DNA of 64,000 nucleotides, from contig NC_079312.1 in assembly GCF_029931775.1 (NCBI RefSeq), positions 8,997,821-9,061,820 of the forward strand, read 5' to 3'. Positions 24,381 through 34,380 of the stretch are shown piece after piece. The position numbers and the translations under genes are program-made. The DNA is from Euleptes europaea (Eukaryota > Chordata > Lepidosauria > Squamata > Sphaerodactylidae). The notes beneath the pieces were generated by a model that was given only the letters and a program-made list of their open reading frames with translations, was not told the origin of the DNA and did not search any database. The stretch's first letter is position 1. Each line of letters opens with the position of its first letter.

Positions 24381-25149
24381 GTCTTCACGGGTAGCTCTAA
24401 AAATTGCCAAAAAACTCTGTGGTTTTACCTAGGGTTTTCCTCAGAAGTGATGTCATGGTACATGCAACACCATGTGTGTCCCCCACATGTCCCTGCCCAC
24501 ACTCCCGCCAGTAGCCAAGCAGAATCTGACAACCCTATATCAAGAGGATATGGTCCCCCCTCTTACACGGTGGAGAGTAAAAGGGATTAGAAGAGAAATG
24601 GGGTGGTGTGTGTTGATATCCTGAGGAAGCCTGGAGAACCTCCAACTATCCCTCTTGCAAAAACTAGTTACTGACACAAACCAAAAGATGCAAATTCATG
24701 AAAGCTTCAGCAAAAAAAAAAGTGTAACAATAAAACCAGTAAGGACAGAATATCCAAAACTACAAAGAACAACAATGAAAACAGAAAATTGTTTTTTGCA
24801 CAATCTCCGACTGCTCCTGGGAAACGGACTTCTTCCACAATGGTCCTTTTCCTCTTAGAACTGCATTCAACATTTTCTGCTCAGTCCACTCCTTCATGTA
24901 ATTCAGTTTCTATCATGTGGTACTCTTGAAGTGCAAGGAGATTTTGGCATACCCTTTGCTACTTTTTGAGAACTTACCTGTTTGGATGATGAACAAGTTC
25001 AATTTTTCCAGCAGACGTTCTTTTCACAGGCCAATTATTCATTTTGTTTCACCCAGGGTGGATATGCAAGTGATAATTGCAAGGTAGCCTGGACCCAAAT
25101 CCCTTCCTACAAGAGGATATATATATGGCTCATCTCTGGGCTGGATTTC

Positions 25150-26030
25150 TCTGAGGAACCTGGAATGAGCACCCCGATGCTCATGCCACAATCTGGACAA
25201 CCACAAGGTTTTTCACCTGCATGGATGTTTTCGTGTCTATGTTGTTCATTTTCCCCCCAACTAACATTCATGTGCTTTTTTTAAATAGGGTGTTCTTGGA
25301 CAAATGAGGTATGAGCTATCAGTGAAGTTTATTCTGTAGATCCAACATGGTGGCGGTTTCCCTCCTGCGATTATTATCTTACTTTTACAGGGATTGGAAC
25401 TCAGATAGAAGCTTTGAGAAGAGGAGGTTGAGCGGCGGGGGGGGACACACATGATTTCTCTCTTTAAGTATTTGAAGGGCTGGCACTTAGAGGGGGGCAG
25501 GAAGCTCTTCCTGTTGACAGCAGAGGATAAGGCTTCCAATAGTGGGTTTAAATTGCAGGAGGAAAGGTACTGGCTGGATATTAGGGGGGTGGAAATTACA
25601 GTAAGAATTTTCAACAATGGAATCAGCTACCTAGGGAGGTGGTGAGCTCACTGGTAGTCTTTCAGCAGAGGCTGGACAAACACTTGTCAGGGATGCCCTA
25701 GGCTGATCCTGCATTATGCAGGTCGTTGGACTAGATGGCCTATATAGCCCCTTCCAACTCTTATGATTCCATAAGAATGGCAAGTTCTCCATCTCTTACC
25801 TGCATGGATTCTTTGCTCAGCTCCTCATAGCCACCACCTCGATGAAGAGTTTCAGCCATTTTTCTCTGTCAGGTAAGTTTCCTCTTTCCACTCCCCCAGA
25901 GATTTTTCCTAACTTACAACACTTCCTCCTCTCCCTCCCTCATCATTCAGCATGGTCCCTGTTGCTCTGGATATCTCCCCCCTCTCTGCCAATTAACGAT
26001 TAATCATCCCTTTACCTGCTGGAGAAAACA
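25150..26030 (-). pseudogene. Dead zinc finger exon downstream of gene C
   Basis: The sequence at 26018-26030 (minus) repeats gene C's intron end and acceptor: TTTTCTCCAGCAG followed by a diverged GTAAAGGGATGATTAATC versus CTAAAAGGTGGATTAATG in gene C. Two finger scraps follow: AEQRIHAGKRWRTCHSYG around 25780-25845, and HRHENIHAGEKPCGCPDCG around 25175-25255. A plus-strand CR1 3' end (25390-25772) sits between them. There is no continuous frame. I infer a duplicated, long-dead copy of a gene C-type finger exon. Confidence 0.6.
25390..25772 (+). repeat. CR1-type LINE 3' end
   Basis: CTCTTTAAGTATTTGAAGGG, ACTGGCTGGATATTAGGGGG and GGACTAGATGGCCTATATAG are CR1 text. Inserted between finger relics of the dead exon 3' of gene C. 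Confidence 0.75.
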
Positions 26031-26292
26031 GAGAATCCCACACAAAGTTCATTCCCTGGATGACACAAAAATGTAACTTTAAAGCAAGGAATGCAGCCAT
26101 TTAAATATGAAGAGAGACTTATCAGATTCAGTTTATCCCTCTCTTCACTAAGCAGAGGGCACAAGAAGTATAAAGTTATAACTATGTTGGCCAAGGTCAG
26201 GGGTACAACTGAGCTAGACAATGTGCCTAAAACAACTAATGTACAAAACACTTGGAACAAAATGTGCTTATTATGAAACATGCAATAAAGTT

Positions 26293-27083
26293 TCAGCTTA
26301 CGCTGAAGCTTGCCCCATATTCTGGGCACTTGTATGATTTCTCTCCCACATGGATCCTACAGTGCCTGTTCAGGTGAACTTTCTGGCTGAATCGTTTCCC
26401 GCAGTCCAAGCACACGTATGGTTTCTCCCCGGTATGGATCCGTTGGTGGCGGTTACGATCCGAGCTGCAACTAAACCTTTTCCCACAATCCAGGCATTCG
26501 TATGGCCTCTCGCCCGTGTGGATTCTCTGATGGATTATGAGATCCGAGCTGTAGAGGAAGCATTTCCCACAGACGAGGCACTTGTACAGTTTCTCTTGTG
26601 TGTGTATTCTCTGATGGCGGTTACGGTCTGAGCCACGGCTGAATCTCTTGCCACAGTCAGGGCATTCATAGGGTCTCTCGCCAGTGTGGATTCCATGATG
26701 AATTATGAGATCTGAGCTATACAAGAAAGATTTCCCACAAATCAAGCATTTGTTCTGCGGCTTTCCTCTGGGGTGTGCTCTCTGATTTATAATGAGTCCA
26801 GGGCTTTCCCCACAAACACTATATGCATTTTGCCTCTTGTCAGAACAGGCACCCTGTAAGTCTGCAGTTTCCCCCAAATCCCCACAAGAACCTGATTCAT
26901 CCACTCCCTCTCCTGGGTGGGCTTCACTCTGCCATTCTCGACCCTCAGGGGCATTTTCCGTCTCGCTGCCTGAGGAAATGTTCTCTTCCTCTCGGCCAGC
27001 CACCAGATTAATTGGTCTTGCATGTTCTGAATGTTCTGGCAGGCCTTCCTCCCTCTCACGAGCATTAATCCACCTTTTAGCTG
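26293..27083 (-). CDS. Gene C exon 3: C2H2 zinc fingers, last finger truncated
   Basis: Acceptor TCTCCAGCAG is a tandem NAG-NAG site; starts at 27083 or 27080 both keep frame. An acidic spacer ([28 protein letters not shown]) precedes a dead finger ([19 protein letters not shown]). Five intact fingers follow: [40 protein letters not shown]. Helices alternate YSSDLII / xSDRNR / YSSDLII / xSDRNR, pointing to a two-finger duplication. A sixth finger stops after [11 protein letters not shown], with the second cysteine replaced by tyrosine. Confidence 0.9.
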
Positions 27084-30000
27084 CTGGAGAAATGAGAAAA
27101 GCCACAAACACACCTCAATTCCCTGCACAAGAGACAAATGAAAATCAAAACGGGAAAAATAAAAAATAAAGAGAGGTTTACAAAAAATGCCTTCCCTGGC
27201 TTGAAGGCTTTGTGCAAATTGTGTTCAGTGGAGCAGAAGCGAAGAAGTAAACATGCCCCGATAACTTCTCAACTAGACTACTGTAATGCGTCCTACATAA
27301 GACTCCCCTTCTACACTGTTGGTCCAGAATGCAGCAACCAGACTGATTTTTTATGGCAGACGTATGGAATGTATAACACTGATTATGTATGAACTCCACC
27401 GGTTCTTGATATACTCTGAGTGAAACTTAAGGTGTTTAGACGTAAGAACACATTAATCTGCCTTATACTGGGCCAGAACACCAGTCCCTCTCCCGGGCCT
27501 TATGCAGAAGAATGGCCTCACCCAATGCCTAGCGTCAGAAATACTTTAATTGGGAGATGCTGGCCAATGAACCTAGGAATTTTTTTGCATACAGAGGGTG
27601 ATCTCCCTCTAAGCCATTTCCCTGAAAGTTGGGAGGAGAAACGGAACTGGGCCAGGTTAACCAGTGGTCCGTTTCACATTCTCCTGGGTGGAACGGTTGG
27701 AACCAGTTCAGGAGTTCTAGAGCATTACGTTGAGGCAAAAGAAAACCGTGCTTACCTGCAAGCCTGGTATTTCTGTCCTCTGCTAGCCTGCCCTCCGTGC
27801 ACAGCTGCCTCTGCTCCATCTCAAGTGGCAGTTGGCCAGCCTCAGAGACGTTCACAGCCTCCTCCTCAAATGCCACCTGCAAAGGCAGAGAGGGATAGGC
27901 TTGCCAACTCTGGCTTGGGAAATACCTAGAGATTTGTGGGAGGGAGCTTGAGTCAGAGTGATTACGCTGTAGTGATTAAGAGTGGCGGACTCTAATCTGG
28001 AGCACCAGGTTCGATTCCCCACTCCTCCACATGCTGTCTGACCCTGGGCCAGTCACAGTTCTCTTTTACAACTCTCTTATCCCACACGGAGGCAGCCAAT
28101 GACAAACCACCTTCAAACGTCTCTTGCCAGTGTGGCGTAGTGGTTAAGAGCGGTGGACTCTAATCTGGAGAACCGGGTTCAATTCCTCACTCTTCCCCAT
28201 TAAGCCTGCTGGGTGATCTTGGGCCAGTCACCGTTCTCTCAGAGTTCTCTCAGCCCACGTGGAGGCAGGCAATGGAAAACCACGTCCGAACATCTCTTGC
28301 CTTGAAAACTTTATGGGGTCGCCATAAGTCGGCTGTGACTTGATGCCGCTTGCCGCCGCCACCTGCAGAAGACCCTGCTCTGAAAAGCAATGCTCATAAG
28401 ACTGGTGCATGTAGCTGATAATCTTGATTACTGCTCCTGGAGAGGCAGGTGATGGACCCAGCCCAGTATCTGTCAGGTTCAGGCGTTTACCTGTAGCATC
28501 CCAACAGTAAACACACTCAGGCAGGTGATCCTGAAGCAGTATACTTTATTAGGAGCAAAAAGATGAATATAAGATCTGACTGTATGGAAACAGGTGAAGG
28601 CTGCTAATAACCCCAATAGGGAAAGCACAAGCTTAAAAGCACTTTAGCCAGTGAAGCAAAACAGAATGAGGTAAACCCGAGATAAGAGTTCCCATGAAGC
28701 GTAGACCAAACAACTAGGCAGATTCAGGAAGGGAATTGTACACAGTATATAAAGGCATGTGAACCAAGGTCGCTGACACAGAGCCAGAGCCAGGCCTGAT
28801 TCAGCAGAGGCCCGATGGAGTCATGTCAAGGGATCAGGCCTGAACCAGCAAAGGCCTGACAGTATCACTTGGAGTAACTGTTTAGAGCAGGGGTGGGGAA
28901 CGTCAGGCCCGGGGGCCGTTTAAGGCCCGCGGAGTCATTTGGTCTGGCCCTTCGTGGGTCCTGGCAGATCTCTAGCTCAGAAGGATCTAAGGCACGATCC
29001 ACCCCCTCCCACGGACAAGAATAGCCTGTATTCAAGGCCGATGTGAGTTTGTTTTGCCAAGAAAAGGAACCCTTTCCCCCCCCCTTGCAGAAGAGTCATT
29101 AGCTATGGAGCTGCTAGGACCACCCAAGAAACTGTGTTAACCTTTTCCCACCTGGGCCGTGGAGAAACGTATTGGTTGGCTAATTTTTAAGTTGATAATT
29201 TTGTATGGCCCACAAATGATGTTATAAGTATCCAAATGGCCCTTGGCAGAAAAAAGCTTCCCCACCCCTGGTTTAGAGCACTAGAATAAACAGAGGAATC
29301 GGTCCATCTAGCCCTGGGCAAATTAATTTATTTACTTCATTTATACCCCTCTGTTCTTCCTGATGGAGAACCAAAGTGTCTTACGTCGGTCTCCCTCCTG
29401 CGTTTTATCCTCACAACAACCCTGTGTTGGGTTAGGTTGAGAGACAGTGACTGGCCCAAGAGAGCGGGGATTCAAATCCAAGTCTCTCGGATTCTAGTCC
29501 AACCACTACGCCACACTTGCAAGCTACGAACGCATCTCACCTGGTTCTCTACCCGCTCTGCTTCTCTTTGCATCTGCAGGAAATCCTCTGCCAAGGCCAC
29601 TGCCTGGGAGCAGGTCTCTGGCCCGACTTCCCTGACTGAGCTCTGGATCTCTGGGGGCAGGACAGCCAGGAACTGCTCCAAGATCAGCAGCTCCAAGATC
29701 TGCTCCTTGGTATGCCTGTCGACTTTTAACCACCTGTGGCAGAGCTCCTGGAGCCGGCTGTGAGCCCCTCTCGGTCCGTCGGCCTCCTGGTAGCAGAAAT
29801 GCCGGAAGTGCTGGCGCCGCTTCTCCCTGCTGATAGTGTCCCTTCGCAAGATAGCTGCCTTCACCTTCCCATAATCCTCCCTATCTCTGACATCCAACCT
29901 GCTAAAGGCCTGCTCGGCTTCCCCACTGAGGGCCGGCAGGAGTCGGGTCACCCACTCTTCTCTTGGCCAGCGGCAGGCTTTGGCCACTTGCTCGAAGGAG

Positions 30001-30332
30001 GTGAGAAAGGCCTTGGCATCGTCCCATGGAGTGGTGGGTTCCTCGAGCAACTGGGGGATGGCCCATCCAGGATGAGGGGCCTCCACGGTCTTCAGGAAGT
30101 CCTGCCATTGGGCCTCCCAGTGATGAACAAGCCCTTCGCCTGGTTCCTGTTTAATGTTATGCTGCGCTGACGTGCGTTGCAAGCATTTTTTTTCTGCCAG
30201 GATGCCACAAGAGGCTTTTTCTGCCCTCTGTGATCTTTCCCCTGTTGTGGGGCCTGCTTCCTCTTGTTCCTCCATTTTCATCCCTGCCTGATCCCGCGGT
30301 GGTAATTTCTCAGCATGGAGAAACTCCTGCAT
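26293..30332 (-). CDS. Gene C: extended-SCAN C2H2 zinc finger protein
   Basis: Three exons join in frame: 30332-29541, 27876-27756 and 27083-26293, giving 1704 nt or 567 aa. The layout matches gene B: extended SCAN, KRAB-like relic exon, finger exon. Predicted nuclear SCAN-dimerising DNA-binding protein. The start is the first ATG ([12 protein letters not shown]) in an exon that begins at 30382 after acceptor CATTTTAG; the frame stays open to the acceptor, so an upstream coding exon is possible. The last finger is cut short by a stop. Introns contain a solo LTR, a hAT element and SINEs. It lies in tandem with gene B on the same strand, so local duplication is likely. Confidence 0.86.
27756..27876 (-). 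CDS. Gene C exon 2: probable decayed KRAB-A box
   Basis: A 121-bp exon, phase 0 to 1, acceptor CTTTGCAG, donor TTGCAG|GTAAG. It encodes [14 protein letters not shown], then [13 protein letters not shown] and a C-terminal NTRLAG. Against KRAB-A, the VxFEExAV, SE, EQRxL, E, N and LAG positions line up with almost no gaps, in the same exon slot and phase. The tryptophan and MLE motif are missing. Six bases shorter than the usual 127. I read it as a KRAB-A relic that stays open. Confidence 0.78.
27963..28350 (+). repeat. Two tandem S1 tRNA-type SINEs
   Basis: Heads at 27965 (CTGTAGTGATTAAGAGTGGC) and 28127 (GTGTGGCGTAGTGGTTAAGA). The second ends in GGGGTCGCCATAAGTCGGCT. In gene C intron 1. Confidence 0.75.
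28471..28861 (-). mobile_element. Solo LTR, retrovirus/Ty3-like (fossil)
   Basis: 391 bp with inverted ends TGTCAGG...CCTGACA and a perfect 5-bp flank GTATC at 28466-28470 and 28862-28866. The minus strand has a TATA-like TTTATATA followed by AATAAA, as expected of U3-R. No internal region remains, so the proviral part has been lost by recombination between LTRs. Family not determined; Ty3-like or retroviral both fit a 5-bp duplication. Confidence 0.82.
28888..29270 (-). mobile_element. hAT-type non-autonomous element
   Basis: Ends CAGGGGTGGGGAACG and TTCCCCACCCCTG. Perfect 8-bp duplication GTTTAGAG at 28880-28887 and 29271-29278. Same family as 50563-51287, 60893-61795 and 63568-63993. In gene C intron 1. 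Confidence 0.9.
29320..29512 (-). repeat. tRNA-type SINE, S1-like
   Basis: TTTATCCTCACAACAACCCT, GACTGGCCCAAG and AACCACTACGCCACACTTG, reverse orientation, ending 28 bp from gene C exon 1. Confidence 0.65.
29541..30332 (-). CDS. Gene C exon 1: extended SCAN (capsid-like N-half plus SCAN)
   Basis: Encodes 264 residues from ATG 30332. IKQE at residues 60-63 is a sumoylation-type motif at the place of VKQE in gene B. The capsid-N-like part is residues about 75-172 ([50 protein letters not shown]). The SCAN follows at about 173-256 ([40 protein letters not shown]). Most of this block is identical to gene B, while the leaders diverge. Donor AACCAG|GTGAG, phase 0. Confidence 0.9.
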
Positions 30333-30509
30333 TGAGTAAGAGTTGATCCGAACCCTTTCCAACGCTATGATCCTGGGAAGTTCTAAAATGAAACGGGGAA
30401 TTATCCTGAAGGGTCTGGTGTTCTATGTTGGCTCAATGGGCTTCTCCCTGAGAAGAGAAATTTAAGATGAGACTGGATGCAAATAGACTTCTGCCAGTTC
30501 AAAAGACAT

Positions 30510-30632
30510 ATGGTGTAACGGTTAAGAGTGGTGGACTCTGGAGAACCACTCCTCCACATGCAGCCTGCTAGAAGACCGTGGGCCAGTCACAGTTCTCTCA
30601 GAACTCTCTCCGCCCCACCTACCCTACAAGTA
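30510..30632 (+). repeat. tRNA-type SINE S1, partial
   Basis: ATGGTGTAACGGTTAAGAGT head, CACTCCTCCACATGCAGCCT, GGGCCAGTCACAGTTCTCTC. Confidence 0.65.
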
Positions 30633-31315
30633 GGGTTGCCAACCTCCAGGTAGTAAGCAAATCCAAAACAAGGGCACCTCCATGCCTGTACCGAAAGGTT
30701 TGGAAATTAGCACTGGAGAATTGGTACAAAAATGCACATAGACAGATTGCAAAATAGCAAACATATAATGAGTGATAAAGCTAGAAAAGACCAGACAAGT
30801 GTGCAACAAGAAATCTTAACAACTACGTTGCTAACTATATACAAATTACAAAGTAAGTATGAGATAGTCTTTGGTGTAAATCAGGAGGCAAAGAGTCCTC
30901 TTCTGGATTTCAAAGATAACCAGTTCCTTAGGATATCCAATTGTAGGTATACAGCCAAAATTGTAATTTTGTATATAGTTAGCAACCTAGTTGTTAAGAT
31001 TTCTTGTTGCACACTTGTCTTGTCTTTTCTAGCTTTATCACTCATTATATGTTTGCTATTTTGCAATCTGTCTATGTGCATTTTTGTACCAATTCTCCCG
31101 TTCTAATTTCCAAACCTCCAGGTAGTAGCTGGAGATCTCCTGCTATTACAACTGATCTCCAGCCGATAGAGATCAGTTCCCATGGAGAAAATGGCCACTT
31201 CGCCCATTGGGCTCTATGGCATTGAAGTCCCTCCCCTCCCCTAACCCCGCCCTCCTCAGGCTCCGCCCCCAAAAACCTCCCACTGGTGGCCAAGAGGGAC
31301 CTGGCAACCCTATCC
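30632..31315 (-). repeat. ~220-bp TIR repeat carrying foldback FC
   Basis: Starts AGGGTTGCCAACCTCCAGGT, resumes after the insertion at AACCTCCAGGTAGTAGCTGG and ends GGACCTGGCAACCCTAT. The interruption is 15 bp inside the repeat, the same point as FA and FB in the 6649-7555 copy. Confidence 0.8.
30656..31112. mobile_element. Foldback element FC (long inverted repeat)
   Basis: Arms of about 145 bp (GGAGAATTGGTACAAAAATG ... CATTTTTGTACCAATTCTCC) around a 115-bp unique centre (30850-30965). Perfect 15-bp duplication AACCTCCAGGTAGTA at 30641-30655 and 31113-31127. Two mirror-image short frames are by-products of the inversion. Confidence 0.85.
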
Positions 31316-31689
31316 ACAAGGTGCCTGTTGTGGGGTGGGGGGGTGGGGAAGCAATTGTAAGCCACTTTGAGACTTCTTTAAAAGGTAGAGAAAAGTGGGG
31401 TATAAAAACTAACTCTTTGTCTTCTACTACTGTTCATGAGAAAAGAGGAAATTCAGTTTCTGTGACAAATCTTTATCAACCCACCTTAGTATGCTTTCAG
31501 GACAAAAGCAAATTGATATAATCCACCAACAGGCCACCAGTGGTTGTCTTTGCTTACAAGTTCTTCCTTTAAAATCCTTTTTTTTTTTTTTACAAAGCTT
31601 TTGAATTAACCTCTTAATCTACTCTCCAGACTGAACCTAAGCAGGCAGAACTGCTTCTTTTGCACGTTTTTCACCTTTGCTTTTATTTT

Positions 31690-31903
31690 ACTTGCTTCAT
31701 TTATTCACTTCCTCCATGGGCACCCAAAGCAGCTTCTGTTCTCTGCTCCTCCATTTTACCATCACAACAACAGTCCTGGAGGTAGGTTAGGCTGAGAGTG
31801 TGTGATTGGCCGAAGGCCACCCAGCAAGCTTCCATGACAGAGAGGGGATTCAAACCCAGGCCTCCCAGATCCTAGTCTGACACTCTGATCACTACCCTAC
31901 ACT
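31690..31903 (-). repeat. tRNA-type SINE, S1-like
   Basis: TCACAACAACAGTCCTGGAG, GGTTAGGCTGAGAGTGTGTG, CACCCAGCAAGCTTCCATGA and TGATCACTACCCTACACTGG in reverse orientation. Confidence 0.65.
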
Positions 31904-32124
31904 GGATCTTGCATCTCTGTGAGAACAAAATGGAAACTCAAGGTTCAAAGGAAAGTTCTATTGAGGGACCAATACACCTGTATGTTGCCCTAAATTTTTG
32001 GGAGGAAGGGTGGGATACACATAGAATAATAAAGATGGAAGGGGCCTTCCAACGTATGTGAGAGTACATGGGTTTCACCTCCTCCATTATATCCTCATAA
32101 CCGCCCTGTGAGGTAGGTTCAGCT

Positions 32125-32643
32125 GAGAGGGAAGGGCTCCGGCTCAGTGACAGAGCATCTGCTTGGCATGCTGAAGGTTCCATGTTCAATCCCCGGCATC
32201 TCCACTTAAAAACAATCAGGTTGTAGGTGATGTGTAAGACCTCTGCCTGGAGAGACACTGCCATTTTGAGTAGAAGAAGAAGAAGAAGAGTGGGTTTTTA
32301 TATGCCGACTTTCTCTACCACTAAAGGGAGAATCAAACTGGCTTACAATCACCTTCCCTTCCCCTCCCCGCAACAGACACCCTGTGAGGTAGGTGAGGCT
32401 GAGAGAGAATGACTTGCCCAAGGTCACCCAGCTGGCTTCGTGTGTAGGAGTGGGGAAACCAACCCGGTTCACCAGATTAGCCTCCGCCGCTCATGTGGAG
32501 GAGTGGGGAATCAAACCCGGTTCTCCAGATCAGACTCCTCCGCTCCAAACCACCGCTCTTAACCACTACACCACACTGGCAATACTGACAATACTGACCG
32601 TGATGGACTGATAGTCTGATTCAGTAGAAGACAGATTCATGTG
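32125..32643 (+). repeat. S2 SINE interrupted by an S1 SINE
   Basis: S2 head GGCTCCGGCTCAGTGACAGA to GCCATTTTGAGTAG (32268), and tail from TACTGACCGTGATGGACTG (32590) to 32643. Between them is a minus-strand S1 copy with its CTTCTTCTTC tail (as GAAGAAGAAG) at 32268. A duplicated AATACTGACA flanks the right junction. Confidence 0.75.
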
Positions 32644-32645
32644 TT

Positions 32646-32985
32646 CACAAAGAGTGAGCAGCCCAAAATCATTCAGCAAGCCTCATGTCAGAGGGGGGAT
32701 TTGAACGTAGACTGACATTCTAACCACTACACCCACGCTGGCGCTCTGGCGTTTATTTATTTACATTAATTTTGCCCCGCCTTTCCCTCCAATGAGGACC
32801 CAAATGGCTTACTCTGTCCCCCTCTCCTCTACTTTATCCCCACAACAACCCTGTGAGGTAGGTCAGGCTGCGAGTGTGTGACTGGCCCAAGGTCACCCAT
32901 CAAGCTTCCATGATAGAGTGAGGATTCGAATCTTGATCTCCCAGCTCCTAGTCTGACACTTTAACCACTACACTCTGCTAGCTCT
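32646..32985 (-). repeat. S1-like tRNA-type SINE copies
   Basis: CATTCTAACCACTACACCCA, then a second copy with CCCACAACAACCCTGTGAGG, GACTGGCCCAAGGTCACCCA and TTTAACCACTACACTCTGC. Confidence 0.65.
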
Positions 32986-33027
32986 CAGCGCCTCCTAACT
33001 GATTCTGCTGATCAGTTCGTCAGGCTC

Positions 33028-33212
33028 AGCGTTTCCCACCCTGTGGGTCCCGACCCAAAAGCAGGTTGTAAAGCCTGTGGAAGTGGGACCGCACCATTTG
33101 CAATCTTATTGAATTGACGCTTTGTTTTTATTTGTTTGTTTTAAGCGGGCCACCATACCAAGTAAAATTGGACTTGCGCATTGCTATATCAAAAAAAAAG
33201 GTTGGGAACCAC
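33028..33212. mobile_element. hAT-like short element
   Basis: CAGCGTTTCCCACCCTGTGG start and GGTTGGGAACCACTG end resemble the hAT TIR seen at 57501. Target duplication not clear. Confidence 0.4.
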
Positions 33213-33464
33213 TGATCTCAATATTTTTCATTCTGCCATTCAGACACATAAAGGTCTCTTCCAGCATAAGTTACTGGGCATCCTTCGACGGGAGATGCAG
33301 GGGACTGATCCTGCAACCTTTCCTATACCAAGCAGGTGCTCTGCTACCAAACAACAGACCCTCCTCTGAGGACTTGCTTGGGGGAAGACAGAATGTTATC
33401 AATGAGATGGATGTAGCTTGAACAGATTTGCCACATTGTCTCGCTCAAAGTTGGTTTTGGGAGA

Positions 33465-33560
33465 GTAGCCATATTGTGTGCCGTAGAAGACCTAGATTTG
33501 AGTCCAGCAGCACCTTAGAGACGAACAAGATTTTCAGGGTATAAGCTTTCAAGAATATTT
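33465..33560 (-). repeat. Hammerhead family 2 tail fragment
   Basis: TTTGAGTCCAGCAGCACCTT, ACGAACAAGATTTTCAGGGT and ATAAGCTTTCAAG in reverse match the family 2 3' end. Confidence 0.5.
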
Positions 33561-33789
33561 GACGAGGGGAGCTTTGATGAGGTGAAGAGCACAGGAGTCC
33601 CCAAAAGAGCTGTATGCTCCCTTTTTCTTTTAAACCCCAGGTTTGCAAGCCACAGAGGGCTCCAGCCTAGATCACTTTGGTTTGCAAAGTTGTCGGGATG
33701 CCTGCATGCCTTTGCAGAAGGGGAAACTGTTTGCAAAAACATCTCTACATCTCTCCCAGCTCTTGTCTGTCAGAGGGGCACACTGCTGG

Positions 33790-34060
33790 TACCCCCTGCA
33801 CAGAGATCCCTTGCATGCTCAAAGGAGGAGGGGGGGTTCTCCCGGCTCCCTCCCCAATACAAGCCCCTAACACTCGGCTGCTTGCCCCCTCCCCTCCACG
33901 CTCACCTCTCTCTGCCCCCTTCCTAGGCCCGGGGCTTTCTTCTCCTTCCTCCTCTTCCTCCCTTTCTGCAGCTGCAGAGAAATTCAAACCCAAAAGCCTC
34001 CCCTAGTAGGGAAAAGAGCATTATTATTTGTTTTAAAACCACACACCCCTTTTCATCTTC
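33790..34060. other. GC-rich pyrimidine-biased stretch between genes C and D
   Basis: C/T-rich plus strand (CTCTCTCTGCCCCCTTCC type) with several CpGs, lying between the divergent genes C (minus) and D (plus). It could be a weak or bidirectional promoter, but there is no supporting splice signal. Low confidence. Confidence 0.2.
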
Positions 34061-34380
34061 ACTTGGCCTTTCTAGGAAATACAGTTCTGTAGGGTTAACC
34101 CTTCAGCCGGAAAAGAAGCTCACCGATCCTCCCAGCTGGGCTTGCACAAATCCTGAAAAGGGGCGGATGAGGGACTAATACAGGCGAAGCAGCCGCTTCA
34201 GTACTGCCAACAGCCTTTCTGTCTCCAAGAAAAAGAGATGACTGTGAATGGGATGCTGCAGAAGCGTCCTCTGGTGTCCAAAAGAAAGTGTCTCCATTGT
34301 CACCAGAAACTGAAGCTGGACAATGGTTTAAATGGGGGAAGGGCGTGTTTTTCTGTTTTCTAGGGAATTGCTGGTGGAGG

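Noticed and set aside
25816-26045. Candidate intact second finger exon downstream of gene C
   Set aside because: Only an acceptor-like block and scattered finger scraps; no continuous frame, so called a pseudogene.
30732-31106. Two mirror-image open frames of 66-124 codons
   Set aside because: They are the arms of foldback FC read in both directions; the protein text repeats because the DNA is inverted.
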